Of a stretch of 47,980 nucleotides of DNA, positions 27,317 to 35,810 are shown piece after piece. The notes under the pieces are model-generated. The model had not been told where the DNA came from. It ran no database searches and saw nothing but the letters and a program-made list of their open reading frames with translations. The translations under genes were made by a program, and so were the position numbers. Numbering within the stretch: position 1 is the stretch's first letter; every line of letters begins with the position of its first letter. This stretch comes from Acidithiobacillales bacterium SM1_46 (GTDB lineage: Bacteria > Pseudomonadota > Gammaproteobacteria > Acidiferrobacterales > Sulfurifustaceae), in contig LJVB01000002.1 in NCBI GenBank assembly GCA_001304215.1, positions 1 through 47,980 on the forward strand. The letters are read 5' to 3'.

Positions 27317-28666
27317 TCAGCTCTCCCGGTCGGCGAACGGAATCCGCAGGCGCGTGCCGATCGGCGGCTCGGCGTCAGCCAGATTGTTCAACAACTTCAG
27401 CACCTCGATGTGGACATTGTAGTGGCGAGCAATCGTCGAGAGCGTCTCGCCCGATTGCACCACGTGCTCGCGCGACGCCGGTCGTTGCGCCTGGACCGGC
27501 ACCGCAATCGGTGCAACAGGTTGGTGGCGCGCACGATAGCGCTTGACACCGGCCAGGATGCCGGCGGCCAGATCACGTTGAAAGGCGGGTGTCCGAAGTT
27601 TCTTCTCTTCGGACGGATTGGAGATGAACGCGGTCTCCACCAGCACTGAGGGGATATCCGGTGCCTTCAGTACGGCGAAGCCCGCCTGCGCAACACGGCT
27701 GATATGCACCGGACCGACTCGGCGCAGCTCGCGCAGAATGTCCTCGCCGAGTTCCAGACTGTGTTCAATCGACTTGCTTTGCGAAAGATCCGCCAGCACC
27801 TTACGTACCATCGGCTCCTTGTCGTTCAAGCTCACGCCACCAATCAGATCCGAGGCATTCTCCTTGTCGGCCAGAAAGCGCGCCAGACCATGCGTTGCTC
27901 CACGATCGGAAAGTGCGTACACCGACGAGCCATAGGCATTGCGTCCGGGTACAGCATCGGCGTGAATGGAAATAAATAAGTCGGCCTGATGTGCACGAGC
28001 TCGCTTGAATCGTCGGTCGAGTGCGACATAGTAGTCGCCGTCACGAATCAGAACGGCACGCATTCCGGCCGACGCATTTACTTGCCGCGCCAATTCGCGC
28101 GCAATCGCAAGCGTGACATCCTTCTCGCGCGTACGATAACGCCGCCCCATCGCACCAGGATCCTCGCCACCGTGTCCGGCATCGACGGCGACAATCAAAT
28201 CGCGTTCAATCGGACGTGCCGTTGCGGTGACGGCCGGCGCTGCATCCTCGGTTGCTTCCTCATCAGCCGCGCGCGCATCAAACAGGTCAACCACCAGTCG
28301 GTGGCCGTACGGTCCGGCCGGCTTGAGCAAAAAGCTCTTTGGTCGAACTGCGGCCTTAAGATCCAGAACGATGCGCACATCGTTCTTTTCCTTCGTTACA
28401 CGCATCCCGGCGAGTAGTGGGCCCCTGGTGTCCGGCGGGGGAAGCGTCCCTCCTAACGCCGCGCGCTGAAGGTCGATAACCAGTCGTGGAGGATTAGTGA
28501 GCGTGCTGACGCGGTGCTGCAAAGGCGCACTGAGATCAAATACCAGGCGGGTCTGATCCGGAGCACTCCATTGGCGAAGATTCTGTACCGTCACGCGCGA
28601 CGCCGCGGATGCGGCGAGGGCAACGGAAACGAGGAGCATCGCCAGCCAGCGCAAGCGAAGTTTCAT
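27317..28666 (-). CDS. amiC: N-acetylmuramoyl-L-alanine amidase with AMIN and LysM domains
   Basis: Periplasmic septal peptidoglycan amidase that separates daughter cells. The 449-residue precursor has a signal peptide (LRWLAMLLVSVALAASAASR), an N-terminal AMIN domain (VTVQNLRQWSAPDQTRLVFD to about residue 130), an Amidase_3 zinc domain with VDAGHGGEDPGA and ETAFISNPSEEKKL, and a C-terminal LysM (HVVQSGETLSTIARHYNV). AMIN-amidase-LysM is closer to AmiB in E. coli; AmiB/AmiC naming is not settled. The ATG overlaps the tsaE stop (ATGA). Confidence 0.94.
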   Translation of the reverse strand: MKLRLRWLAMLLVSVALAASAASRVTVQNLRQWSAPDQTRLVFDLSAPLQHRVSTLTNPPRLVIDLQRAALGGTLPPPDTRGPLLAGMRVTKEKNDVRIVLDLKAAVRPKSFLLKPAGPYGHRLVVDLFDARAADEEATEDAAPAVTATARPIERDLIVAVDAGHGGEDPGAMGRRYRTREKDVTLAIARELARQVNASAGMRAVLIRDGDYYVALDRRFKRARAHQADLFISIHADAVPGRNAYGSSVYALSDRGATHGLARFLADKENASDLIGGVSLNDKEPMVRKVLADLSQSKSIEHSLELGEDILRELRRVGPVHISRVAQAGFAVLKAPDIPSVLVETAFISNPSEEKKLRTPAFQRDLAAGILAGVKRYRARHQPVAPIAVPVQAQRPASREHVVQSGETLSTIARHYNVHIEVLKLLNNLADAEPPIGTRLRIPFADRES

Positions 28667-29121
28667 CCCAGCTCCTTCAGCACCGCGGCACCGCGATCGC
28701 TGCCGGCAGCGAGCTCGACCGTGCGTTCCGAATCACTGCGCAGGATTTTAACGTCCACGTCCGGACCTGGCAAAAAACCACTGGCCTTGTCGGCCCACTC
28801 AACAATGCAAATTGCCTCGCCCGCCAGATAGTCGCGAATGCCGAGAAACTCAAGTTCCTCGGCATCCTGCAATCGGTACAGATCAAAGTGATAGACGGTG
28901 CGATCGCCAAGCTGGTACGGCTCCACCAAGGTGAACGTCGGACTCTTCACCGCGCCACGGTGCCCCAGGGCGTGCAGCATACCGCGAACCAACGTCGTCT
29001 TTCCGGCACCCAACGGACCGTTTAGATAGACACGCGTGCCAGCGCCCAATCGCCGCGCGAGTTCACCACCCAACTGCTCCATCGCCTGTTCGCTCGGGAC
29101 CGTCCGCGTGAGGACCGTCAC
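28663..29121 (-). CDS. tsaE: tRNA t6A biosynthesis ATPase TsaE
   Basis: P-loop ATPase that works with TsaB, TsaC and TsaD to make threonylcarbamoyladenosine at position 37 of ANN-decoding tRNAs. The 152-residue protein has Walker A GPLGAGKTT (35-43), the segment VKSPTFTLVEPY and VYHFDLYRL, and the conserved IVEWADKA. The start is GTG at 29121, overlapping the nnr stop (GTGA). Confidence 0.96.
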   Translation of the reverse strand: MTVLTRTVPSEQAMEQLGGELARRLGAGTRVYLNGPLGAGKTTLVRGMLHALGHRGAVKSPTFTLVEPYQLGDRTVYHFDLYRLQDAEELEFLGIRDYLAGEAICIVEWADKASGFLPGPDVDVKILRSDSERTVELAAGSDRGAAVLKELG

Positions 29122-30608
29122 GTGACAACTCCATTCAGCACTTCCCGCAACCGCACCAGGAGATCAGACGCGAGCACACCGATTTCACCACCGCTCGTCG
29201 CGGCAAGATCACCGGCACTGGCATGAACCCACACGCCGAGTCGCGCGGCATCGACGGGAGAGAGCCCCTGTGCGCGCAGAGCGGCGATCACGCCGGTGAG
29301 GACATCTCCCATGCCGCCACTTGCCATACCCGGATTTCCGCCGTCGCAAAGATAAACCCTTGGGTCGCCGTGCGCGGCGACCAGCGTGCCCGCGCCCTTC
29401 AGCACACAAACCCCGCCATACTTGTCGCTGATGGCGCGCACGGCGGCAAACCGGTCGCGCTCGATCTCCTCCACCGAGCAGCCAAGCAGGCGGGCCGCCT
29501 CACCGGCGTGTGGGGTGAGAACCCAATCAGAACGATGCCGGCGCGATGGTGCGAGGAAAAAGAACAATCCGTCGGCGTCAATCACCAGCGGACGTTTGGC
29601 GGCGAGCGCAGCGCTGAACAGACGCTTGCCCCACGCGCCTCGCCCCAGGCCGGGACCCAGTGCCACGACCGTGGCCCGCGCAAGGAGCGGCTTCAGTGCC
29701 GCGACCGACGCGACGGGATAGGCCATCAGCTCGGGTCGGGCGGCATTCACCACAGCCGCGTGTCCCGGATGGGTTGCCAGCGTCACCATGCCGGCGCCGC
29801 AGCGATATGCTGCCTCGCCGCACAGGCGCACCGCCCCCGGCATGCCGGGAGCACCGCCGATCGCGAGTACGCGTCCGAAACTACCCTTATGCGCATCGCG
29901 AGCGCGCCGCCGAAGCAGGTCGCGCAACGAGGTTCGCGTAATGCGCTGCGCCGCCGGGGCAACCTCAGCGTGCACCTCGGCTGGCACCGAAAGATCGTCG
30001 AAATAGATCTCGCCGGCGTGTTCCCGGCCGCGAGCGGTGAACAACCCGGCCTTGAGCGCGACAAAGGTCAGCGTCGTATCGGCCCGTACCGCCGCGCCCA
30101 GCACCGCGCCGGTATCGGCGCTGAGACCGGAAGGAATGTCAATTGCGAGCACCGGTCGGCCGCTCCCGTTGATCGCCTCGATCGCCTCGCGCCAAACCCC
30201 GGTTACCGGACGTTCAAGCCCGGTGCCGAGCAGCGCATCAACGATCACGTCACTGTCAGCGAGCATGTCCGCGACAAAGGGTTCATCCATCACCCCGCTT
30301 GCCCGGGCAGCATCGCGCATCAGGGCAGCATCGCCCTTGACGGCGTCGGGTTCGCCCAGTGTCAGGACCCAGGGAAACAGGCCGGCGTCGCGCGCCAGTC
30401 GTGCGAGTACGTATCCGTCGCCGCCGTTGTTCCCCGGCCCGCAGACGATTGCAATCGCGCGCGCTCGCGGCCAGCGCAGGCAAAGCAGACGAAATGTCGC
30501 CTCGCCGGCGCGCTGCATGAGTGTCGCACTGGGAACGCCGTACTGCTCGCTCGCCAACCGGTCGAACTCGCGTACCGTCGCCGCACGATAGAGATATTCG
30601 GGTAGCAT
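29118..30608 (-). CDS. nnr: Bifunctional NAD(P)H-hydrate epimerase / ADP-dependent dehydratase
   Basis: Repairs hydrated NADH and NADPH. The N-terminal YjeF_N epimerase domain (about 1-225) has VCGPGNNGGDGYVLARLA and DIPSGLSADTGAV; the C-terminal ribokinase-like dehydratase domain (about 235-490) has HKGSFGRVLAIGGAPGMPGA, LTPHAGEAARLLG and the signature GGNPGMASGGMGDVLTGVIA. The 496 residues fit the fused bacterial form. The ATG at 30608 has AAAGG 7 nt upstream. It is head-to-head with queG, the arrangement of the E. coli queG/nnr-tsaE-amiB locus. Confidence 0.97.
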   Translation of the reverse strand: MLPEYLYRAATVREFDRLASEQYGVPSATLMQRAGEATFRLLCLRWPRARAIAIVCGPGNNGGDGYVLARLARDAGLFPWVLTLGEPDAVKGDAALMRDAARASGVMDEPFVADMLADSDVIVDALLGTGLERPVTGVWREAIEAINGSGRPVLAIDIPSGLSADTGAVLGAAVRADTTLTFVALKAGLFTARGREHAGEIYFDDLSVPAEVHAEVAPAAQRITRTSLRDLLRRRARDAHKGSFGRVLAIGGAPGMPGAVRLCGEAAYRCGAGMVTLATHPGHAAVVNAARPELMAYPVASVAALKPLLARATVVALGPGLGRGAWGKRLFSAALAAKRPLVIDADGLFFFLAPSRRHRSDWVLTPHAGEAARLLGCSVEEIERDRFAAVRAISDKYGGVCVLKGAGTLVAAHGDPRVYLCDGGNPGMASGGMGDVLTGVIAALRAQGLSPVDAARLGVWVHASAGDLAATSGGEIGVLASDLLVRLREVLNGVVT

Positions 30609-30628
30609 CCGTAGACCTTTCTGTACTC

Positions 30629-30638
30629 AGTATATGAT
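30629..30638. promoter_or_regulatory. Overlapping -10-like hexamers between nnr and queG
   Basis: Only 37 bp separate the two start codons. The minus strand reads TATACT (30629-30634) and the plus strand TATGAT (30633-30638), overlapping by 2 bp, so the divergent promoters may compete. Neither has a recognisable -35 at 16-18 bp. The plus-strand hexamer would start transcription at or next to the queG ATG. Confidence 0.35.
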
Positions 30639-30645
30639 AGGCGGC

Positions 30646-31728
30646 ATGGCGACCGGCCGACACGCCTTGAGCGATGCGCAACTTGCGACGCTCGCGGACG
30701 ACATCCGGGGCTGGGCCATGGCGCTCGGATTCCAGGCAATTGGCATCGCCGATACCGATCTCTCCGCAGCCGAACAACATTTGATTGAATGGCTGCATGC
30801 GGGGCGGCACGGTGAAATGGGCTACATGGAGCGGCACGGAACCCGCCGCAGCCGCCCGGCCGAGCTGATTCCGGGAACGCTACGTGTGCTTTCGGCCCGC
30901 ATGGACTATTGGCCGGGTGCGGCGCGCGACGCGGAAGCGGTGCTGGCCGATGATGCACTCGGATACATCTCGCGCTACGCGCTCGGGCGCGACTACCACA
31001 AAGTGCTGCGCCAGCGCCTGCAACAACTCGCCGTGCACATCGAAGACGCCATCGGGCCGTTCCGGTATCGAGTCTTTGCCGATAGCGCCCCAGTACTCGA
31101 GAAGGCGCTCGCCGAGAAGGCTGGCATCGGCTGGATCGGGAAACACACCAATCTGCTCGAACAGCGCACCGGGTCGTGGTTCTTCCTTGGCGAACTCTAC
31201 ACGGACCTGCCACTGCCGGTGGATGCGCCGGCCACGAACCATTGCGGCACCTGCCAGGCTTGCATCGACATTTGCCCGACGCGCGCCATCGTCGCACCTT
31301 ACCAACTGGATGCGCGCCGCTGTATTTCCTATCTCACGATCGAGTTGCGCGGCGCCATCCCGGTCGGGCTACGGCCAATGATCGGCAATCGCATCTATGG
31401 CTGCGACGACTGCCAGCTCGTCTGCCCTTGGAACCGCTTCGCCCGGTCAACTGCGGAAGGGGAGTATTCGCCACGGCACCAACTCGATGCGCCGCAACTA
31501 CTGGCTCTATTTGCCTGGGACGAAAGCGAGTTCCTGGCGCGAACCGAAGGCTCGGCGATCCGACGCATCGGTTACGAATGCTGGTTGCGCAACCTGGCGA
31601 TTGCAATCGGCAACGGCCCGCACACGCCGGCGGCGCATGCCGCGCTCCACGCCCGCGCCGACCACCCCTCCCCGCTGGTGCGTGAACACGTCGCCTGGGC
31701 GCTGGCGCGCCACGCCGGCGGCGCCTGA
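30646..31728 (+). CDS. queG: Epoxyqueuosine reductase QueG
   Basis: Cobalamin- and Fe-S-dependent enzyme that reduces epoxyqueuosine to queuosine in tRNA, the last step of the pathway. Numbered from the ATG at 30646 (360 residues), two 4Fe-4S motifs are visible: CGTCQACIDICP (C200, C203, C206, C210) and CDDCQLVCPW (from C253). Upstream are RYALGRDYHKVLRQ and the core AEKAGIGWIGKHTNLL; HEAT-like repeat sequence ends the protein. An in-frame ATG at 30634 is possible, but MATGRHALSDAQLATLADDI fits the family better. The gene converges on orn. Confidence 0.96.
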   Translation: MATGRHALSDAQLATLADDIRGWAMALGFQAIGIADTDLSAAEQHLIEWLHAGRHGEMGYMERHGTRRSRPAELIPGTLRVLSARMDYWPGAARDAEAVLADDALGYISRYALGRDYHKVLRQRLQQLAVHIEDAIGPFRYRVFADSAPVLEKALAEKAGIGWIGKHTNLLEQRTGSWFFLGELYTDLPLPVDAPATNHCGTCQACIDICPTRAIVAPYQLDARRCISYLTIELRGAIPVGLRPMIGNRIYGCDDCQLVCPWNRFARSTAEGEYSPRHQLDAPQLLALFAWDESEFLARTEGSAIRRIGYECWLRNLAIAIGNGPHTPAAHAALHARADHPSPLVREHVAWALARHAGGA

Positions 31729-31735
31729 GCCGCCG
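31716..31735. terminator. GC hairpin at the queG-orn convergent junction
   Basis: A perfect 7-bp stem, CGGCGGC (31716-31722) and GCCGCCG (31729-31735), with a 6-nt loop spans the queG stop codon. It lacks T tracts on either side, so it is a weak bidirectional terminator candidate at best. Confidence 0.3.
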
Positions 31736-31736
31736 C

Positions 31737-32300
31737 TCACTTCACGATGAAGTGCTCGCGGTAGTACTTGAGTTCGTCGATCGACTCGCGAATGTCGTCG
31801 AGCGCCTTATGGGTCGCCTTCTTCTGAAAGCCCGGCATCAGCTGTGGCTTCCAACGTGCCACCAGCTCCTTAACGGAACTGACATCGAGATTGCGGTAGT
31901 GGAACCAACCCTCAAGGGACGGCATATGCCGCGCGAGAAAGCGGCGATCCTGGCAAATGCTGTTGCCGCACATCGGCGACTTGTTCTTGGGGACGTATTG
32001 CCGGATAAACTCAAGCGTGGCGCGCTCGGCGGCGGCCTCATCGAGGGCCGATGCCCGCACGCGCTCAGTCAGCCCGGTGCCGCCATGCGTACGAGTATTC
32101 CACTCATCCATCGCTGCCAGCGCTGCGTCCGACTGGTGCACCGCGAGCACCGGGCCTTCCGCCACTAGATTCAGGTCACTATCGGTGATGATTGTGGCAA
32201 TCTCGATGATTCGATCGCTGTCCGGATTTAACCCTGTCATTTCAAGGTCAATCCAGATTAACCCGGTGCCGGTGGCGACACCGTTCGGCGACTGCGCCAT
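31737..32300 (-). CDS. orn: Oligoribonuclease
   Basis: Essential DEDDh 3'-5' exonuclease that degrades diribonucleotides, including pGpG from c-di-GMP breakdown. The 187-residue sequence has Exo[21 protein letters not shown], ExoII around [17 protein letters not shown] and Exo[17 protein letters not shown], with the typical YYREHFI end. The ATG at 32300 has GGAG about 8 nt upstream. The plus-strand gene at 32352 runs divergently. Confidence 0.97.
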   Translation of the reverse strand: MAQSPNGVATGTGLIWIDLEMTGLNPDSDRIIEIATIITDSDLNLVAEGPVLAVHQSDAALAAMDEWNTRTHGGTGLTERVRASALDEAAAERATLEFIRQYVPKNKSPMCGNSICQDRRFLARHMPSLEGWFHYRNLDVSSVKELVARWKPQLMPGFQKKATHKALDDIRESIDELKYYREHFIVK

Positions 32301-32315
32301 GCTTATTCTCCGTGC

Positions 32316-32330
32316 TTGATTTCAAATCAA
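32316..32330. repeat. Perfect 7-1-7 inverted repeat in the orn / M48 divergent region
   Basis: TTGATTTCAAATCAA is symmetric about one central base. Each arm supplies a TTGATT that resembles a -35 element on its own strand; on the plus strand CATCAT (32340-32345) follows after 18 bp. It may be an operator, or two symmetric -35 elements. Confidence 0.4.
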
Positions 32331-32351
32331 TTGGGCCCACATCATAGCATC

Positions 32352-33599
32352 ATGGATACAGAGACTTTTCGACTGTTGTTTCTGGTAGTGCTGGGACTCA
32401 TGCTCGCTACCCAACTTTGGTTGGCATCGAGACAACTGCATTACGTTGTGGCACATCGCGCGCGCGTGCCCGGTGCGTTTCGGGGCAAGGTTCCACTCAA
32501 AGCGCATCGCCGGGCAGCGGATTATACGGCGGCGCGCACGCGCTTCCGCCGTGTCGACGCTGTCATCGGGGCCATACTGTTGTTGGGGTGGACGGTCGGC
32601 GGCGGTCTCGATTTGCTCGACCAGCTGGTTCGCTCCGCGGGCTTCGGGCCGCTTGCGACCGGCACACTTTTTCTGGTCGGCACAATCCTGCTCATGGGTA
32701 TCCTGGAATTGCCAGGATCGATTTACGAGACGTTTGTCATCGAACAGCGCTTCGGCTTCAACAAGACGACGCCGGGTTTGTTTGTCGCGGACCTGCTGCG
32801 CAATGCCCTGATCGCGCTGGCCTTCGGCGTGCCGCTCGCGCTCACGGCACTCTGGCTGATGGGACGTATGGGCACCTATTGGTGGATCTATGTTTGGCTG
32901 CTGTGGATGGGATTCACTCTCTTCATGGTGTGGGCCTATCCAACACTTATTGCGCCTTTATTCAATCGCTTCCGTCCCCTAAAGGCCGGTCCGATGCGCA
33001 CCCGCATCCAGCACTTGCTGAAACGCACCGGGTTCAAGAGTCGCGGCATTTTTGTCGTCGACAGCTCACGCCGCACCACCCATGGCAACGCCTATTTCAC
33101 CGGTTTTGGGCGCGCCAAACGAATTGTGTTTTTCGACTCGCTGCTCGCGACGCTGCGCGCCGGCGAGGTAGAAGCCGTCCTGGCGCATGAGCTTGGTCAC
33201 TTCAAGCGTCACCACATCGCCAAACGTCTCGCAGTGCTGGCCGTGACGAGTCTCGCGGGGCTTGCCCTGCTCGGCTGGCTGCTGGAACAGCCCTGGTTTT
33301 ATGCGGCCCTCGGGATGCGCGAGCCGTCGACACACGCAGCGCTCATGCTGTTCATGTTGGTTACGCCGGTGTTCACCTTCTTTGCGCAGCCGCTCTATGC
33401 GCGTGCCTCCCGAGCTCACGAATTCGAGGCCGACGAATTTGCCGCCGAGCAAACCAGCGCGCGATCGCTCGTGAGTGCGCTAATCAAGCTCTATCGCGAC
33501 AACGCCAGTACCCTGACACCAGACCCCCTGCACTCGGCCTTCTATGATTCCCACCCGCCGGCACCGCTACGCGTCGCGCGCCTGCTTCGACACGCCTGA
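32352..33599 (+). CDS. M48 (STE24/CAAX prenyl protease 1-like) membrane metallopeptidase
   Basis: Multi-pass membrane zinc protease; the physiological substrate in bacteria is unknown but membrane-protein quality control is plausible. The 415-residue protein has an N-terminal M48_N membrane domain with PGSIYETFVIEQRFGFNKTT, the catalytic HELGH in VLAHELGHFKRHH, the third zinc-ligand region EFEADEFAAEQ and a C-terminal SHPPAPLR segment typical of the family. Of the open frame (from 32316), the ATG at 32352 is chosen because it opens directly into the first membrane helix; there is no Shine-Dalgarno sequence. It heads a short plus-strand run with the cytochrome and pterin dehydratase. Confidence 0.93.
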   Translation: MDTETFRLLFLVVLGLMLATQLWLASRQLHYVVAHRARVPGAFRGKVPLKAHRRAADYTAARTRFRRVDAVIGAILLLGWTVGGGLDLLDQLVRSAGFGPLATGTLFLVGTILLMGILELPGSIYETFVIEQRFGFNKTTPGLFVADLLRNALIALAFGVPLALTALWLMGRMGTYWWIYVWLLWMGFTLFMVWAYPTLIAPLFNRFRPLKAGPMRTRIQHLLKRTGFKSRGIFVVDSSRRTTHGNAYFTGFGRAKRIVFFDSLLATLRAGEVEAVLAHELGHFKRHHIAKRLAVLAVTSLAGLALLGWLLEQPWFYAALGMREPSTHAALMLFMLVTPVFTFFAQPLYARASRAHEFEADEFAAEQTSARSLVSALIKLYRDNASTLTPDPLHSAFYDSHPPAPLRVARLLRHA

Positions 33600-33617
33600 C
33601 CCTCCGAGGACCGACGA

Positions 33618-33905
33618 ATGAAAATTCTTGTACCGTTCGTGCTGCTCATGCTTGCCGCGACCAGCGCGCAGGCGGATTTACTACTACCCGGCGATGCCGG
33701 CCGTGGCGAAAAACTGCATCAGGCAAACTGTACCGGTTGCCACGATACGGGCGTCTACACACGGAGCAACCGTGGTATTCGCTCGATTGGTGGACTGCAG
33801 CAACGCGTCGATATGTGCAATACGCAACTTGAGCGAAATCTGTCGGACGCGGAGCGCAGTGACGTGGTGAAGTATTTGAACGAGCGTTTTTACCGCTTCC
33901 AATGA
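33618..33905 (+). CDS. Small periplasmic c-type cytochrome
   Basis: A 95-residue exported monohaem cytochrome c. The signal peptide is MKILVPFVLLMLAATSAQA; the haem site is CTGCH (38-42), and M66 (QQRVDMCN) is a candidate distal ligand. A basic loop (YTRSNRGIRS) follows the haem motif. The electron partner is unknown; no oxidase or dehydrogenase is in the window. The stop overlaps the next gene by ATGA, so the pair is translated together. Confidence 0.88.
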   Translation: MKILVPFVLLMLAATSAQADLLLPGDAGRGEKLHQANCTGCHDTGVYTRSNRGIRSIGGLQQRVDMCNTQLERNLSDAERSDVVKYLNERFYRFQ

Positions 33906-34240
33906 CGCGCGAGGAACTCCTGCTGCGTCATTGCCGCCCGCAGGAGGGCAAGATCGCGTTCGATCGCGCGCAGGCTGAGCGCTGGCTCGCGACCATCCCG
34001 GACTGGAAGCTGAATCACGCGGCGTCGGGAATTGAACGGACCTTTCGGTTCCACGATTACTATCGGACACTGGCCTTCGTGAACGCCCTCGCCTTCATTG
34101 CGCATCGCGAGGATCACCATCCGGATCTCGAAGTCGGGTACAACCGGTGCACCGTGCGCTTTAGCACGCACTCCGTGGAGGGGCTGTCCGAGAACGACTT
34201 CATCTGCGCCGCACGGATCGACGCCCTACAGGGCTCCTAG
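33902..34240 (+). CDS. phhB: 4a-hydroxytetrahydrobiopterin dehydratase (PCD/DCoH)
   Basis: Dehydrates 4a-hydroxytetrahydropterin after aromatic amino acid hydroxylation; in bacteria lacking a phenylalanine hydroxylase the family is also linked to molybdopterin metabolism. The 112-residue sequence has the catalytic histidines H68, H72 and H73 in AHREDHHPDLEVGYNR and the following VRFSTHSVEGLSENDF. The ATG overlaps the cytochrome stop. No phhA is present in this window, so the exact role is open. Confidence 0.93.
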   Translation: MTREELLLRHCRPQEGKIAFDRAQAERWLATIPDWKLNHAASGIERTFRFHDYYRTLAFVNALAFIAHREDHHPDLEVGYNRCTVRFSTHSVEGLSENDFICAARIDALQGS

Positions 34241-34255
34241 GCCCGCAGCTCCCTC

Positions 34256-35191
34256 TCAGAACGCGCAACCATCAGGGAGCGGCGGTACCGTCGCGAGGCC
34301 AGCTGCAAAATCGCGCGGCAACGGCGCGGCTCGAAAGCCGGATTGAGGGGAACCCTTGAAAGCCACGCCACCGTAGCCGCCGGCGTTCATGTGCGCACGC
34401 ACCCAGACAACCGTGGACGGCCGGATAGCGACTGGCCCGCCGCCACGCACGAAGGGTTGCTCATCGACATGGCTGTGCAGCAGTACTCGCCGATAGAGTA
34501 GCCGACCCTCTTCGCTTACGACCTCCCACCAGTCGGCATATTGTCGACAGCCGGTCTCAATGCTGCGCACGCCGACGTCGAAGTAATACGCACCGGACGC
34601 GCCACTTGCCTTGACTGAAACGACATCGGCAACAGCAACGCCAGCGGCGGCGAGCGCGTGCGGTTCCTTGCGCTTGACGGCCTCCGCCACGCCCGCATCG
34701 CGCGCGGCGGCCGACGGCGCGACCGCTTTTGACTGCTCGGCTGATGCGGTTCGCCCCGCTTCACGCTCCTCACGGAACGCCGCCCCGACAGGGGGCGCAG
34801 CCGGTTCGTCGGCTAGTCTGCCGGGCGCTACTTCTTCTTTTTTTTCCGCAATGGCGCGACCGGCACGCTCCGCGCGTGGCGACGCTGCAATCTTCCCCGC
34901 CTGTGGCACCGCCTCAGGCGCCAGACCAGGTCCCGCGCCGCGCTCACCCGAAAACATGTAGATGCCCACGATCAGTACCAGCACCGCCGCCAGCGATGCC
35001 GGTACATACCAGTGGGACGCAAATGGGCTTCCCGCGTAGCGAGGGCGGCTGACGGTGCGTGCAGCATCGAGCAGCGCGCGATCCAGATGCGGCGGAGGCT
35101 CATCGGCTGGCGCCCGTCGATAAATGCGCGAAAGCTTCGATTGACCACTCAGGTATTCTTCGAGCAAGCGGTTTGGATCGGACGTAGTCAT
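34256..35191 (-). CDS. Single-pass membrane protein, putative anti-sigma partner with unknown periplasmic domain
   Basis: A 311-residue protein starting at an ATG at 35191 (GGGGGA 8 nt upstream), 4 bp after the ECF sigma gene. Residues 1-60 are cytoplasmic (LLEEYLSGQSKLSRIYRR, then PPPHLDRALLDAARTVSR), 62-80 form one membrane helix, and about 85-180 are an Ala/Glu/Arg-rich low-complexity linker. The C-terminal about 120 residues form a folded domain (YYFDVGVRSIETGCRQYADW, RRVLLHSHVDEQPFVRGGGP, VRAHMNAGGYGG) with two cysteines, one at the extreme end (DGCAF). The canonical zinc anti-sigma motif HxxxCxxC is absent. Position and topology suggest a sigma-factor regulator; I do not recognise the C-terminal domain by name. 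Confidence 0.7.
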   Translation of the reverse strand: MTTSDPNRLLEEYLSGQSKLSRIYRRAPADEPPPHLDRALLDAARTVSRPRYAGSPFASHWYVPASLAAVLVLIVGIYMFSGERGAGPGLAPEAVPQAGKIAASPRAERAGRAIAEKKEEVAPGRLADEPAAPPVGAAFREEREAGRTASAEQSKAVAPSAAARDAGVAEAVKRKEPHALAAAGVAVADVVSVKASGASGAYYFDVGVRSIETGCRQYADWWEVVSEEGRLLYRRVLLHSHVDEQPFVRGGGPVAIRPSTVVWVRAHMNAGGYGGVAFKGSPQSGFRAAPLPRDFAAGLATVPPLPDGCAF

Positions 35192-35195
35192 GGCT

Positions 35196-35765
35196 TCAAT
35201 CCCCCGTTTCCATTCCTTGACGGAGTTTCGCCACCGCATAGCGCAAACGGCTCTTGGTGGTCTCGGGCGGCACACCGGTTGCCTCGGCAATCTGCTCAAG
35301 CGTGAGGCCTGCCTCCTCGCGAAGCAGGAACGCCTCACGTTGGGCCTCGGGCAGTTCGGCGAGCAATGCCAACAGTCGTTGTACGTCCCGCGCGCGATCT
35401 GTCTGCACATCCGGTTGCATTGCATCAGGACCGGCGATGCGCTCCATCAGCGGGTCGTCCGGGTCATCATCGTACGATAATGGAACGCCGCTTCGCCCGC
35501 GTCGATAGTGATCAATCAGGCGATTGTGTGCCATCCGGTACAGATAAGTCGTGAAGCGTGCCTGCACCTCGTAGCGGGTCCGCGCCCGGATAAGATTCAT
35601 CCACACGTCCTGAAAGAGTTCCTCGGCGACCGCCGGCTCGCGGCATTGCCGCACGAGGTAACGATAGAGCGGTGCCTTGTGACGTGTGTACAGTGACTCG
35701 AACGCCCGGGAATCGCCATCGCGATAGGCAAGCATGAGCGCCTCATCCGAACTTTCTCCATCCAT
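35196..35765 (-). CDS. ECF-type RNA polymerase sigma factor
   Basis: A 189-residue sigma-70 family protein with only regions 2 and 4. Region 2: AFESLYTRHKAPLYRYLVRQ, EELFQDVWMNLIRAR and FTTYLYRMAHNRLIDHYRRG; region 4: LPEAQREAFLLREEAGLTLE and IAEATGVPPETTKSRLRYAV. The ATG at 35765 has no Shine-Dalgarno sequence. The partner membrane protein follows 4 bp later, the usual sigma/anti-sigma arrangement. In the 45 bp upstream, GGAAAC resembles an ECF -35, but the spacing to any -10 does not convince. Its regulon is unknown; it is not clearly RpoE, because RseA/RseB are absent here. Confidence 0.93.
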   Translation of the reverse strand: MDGESSDEALMLAYRDGDSRAFESLYTRHKAPLYRYLVRQCREPAVAEELFQDVWMNLIRARTRYEVQARFTTYLYRMAHNRLIDHYRRGRSGVPLSYDDDPDDPLMERIAGPDAMQPDVQTDRARDVQRLLALLAELPEAQREAFLLREEAGLTLEQIAEATGVPPETTKSRLRYAVAKLRQGMETGD

Positions 35766-35810
35766 GAGTTAGGAACGCATGGGCGGCGTTTCCGGGTCAC
35801 CGTGCAGCGA

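Noticed and set aside
29223-30605. 460-codon open frame on the plus strand opposite nnr
   Set aside because: Complete antisense shadow of a clear Nnr protein; the sequence is rich in Arg, Cys, His and Gly without a fold-like pattern.
35766-35810. Possible ECF autoregulatory promoter before the sigma gene
   Set aside because: GGAAAC is present, but no -10 motif lies at the usual 15-17 bp spacing, so no call was made.
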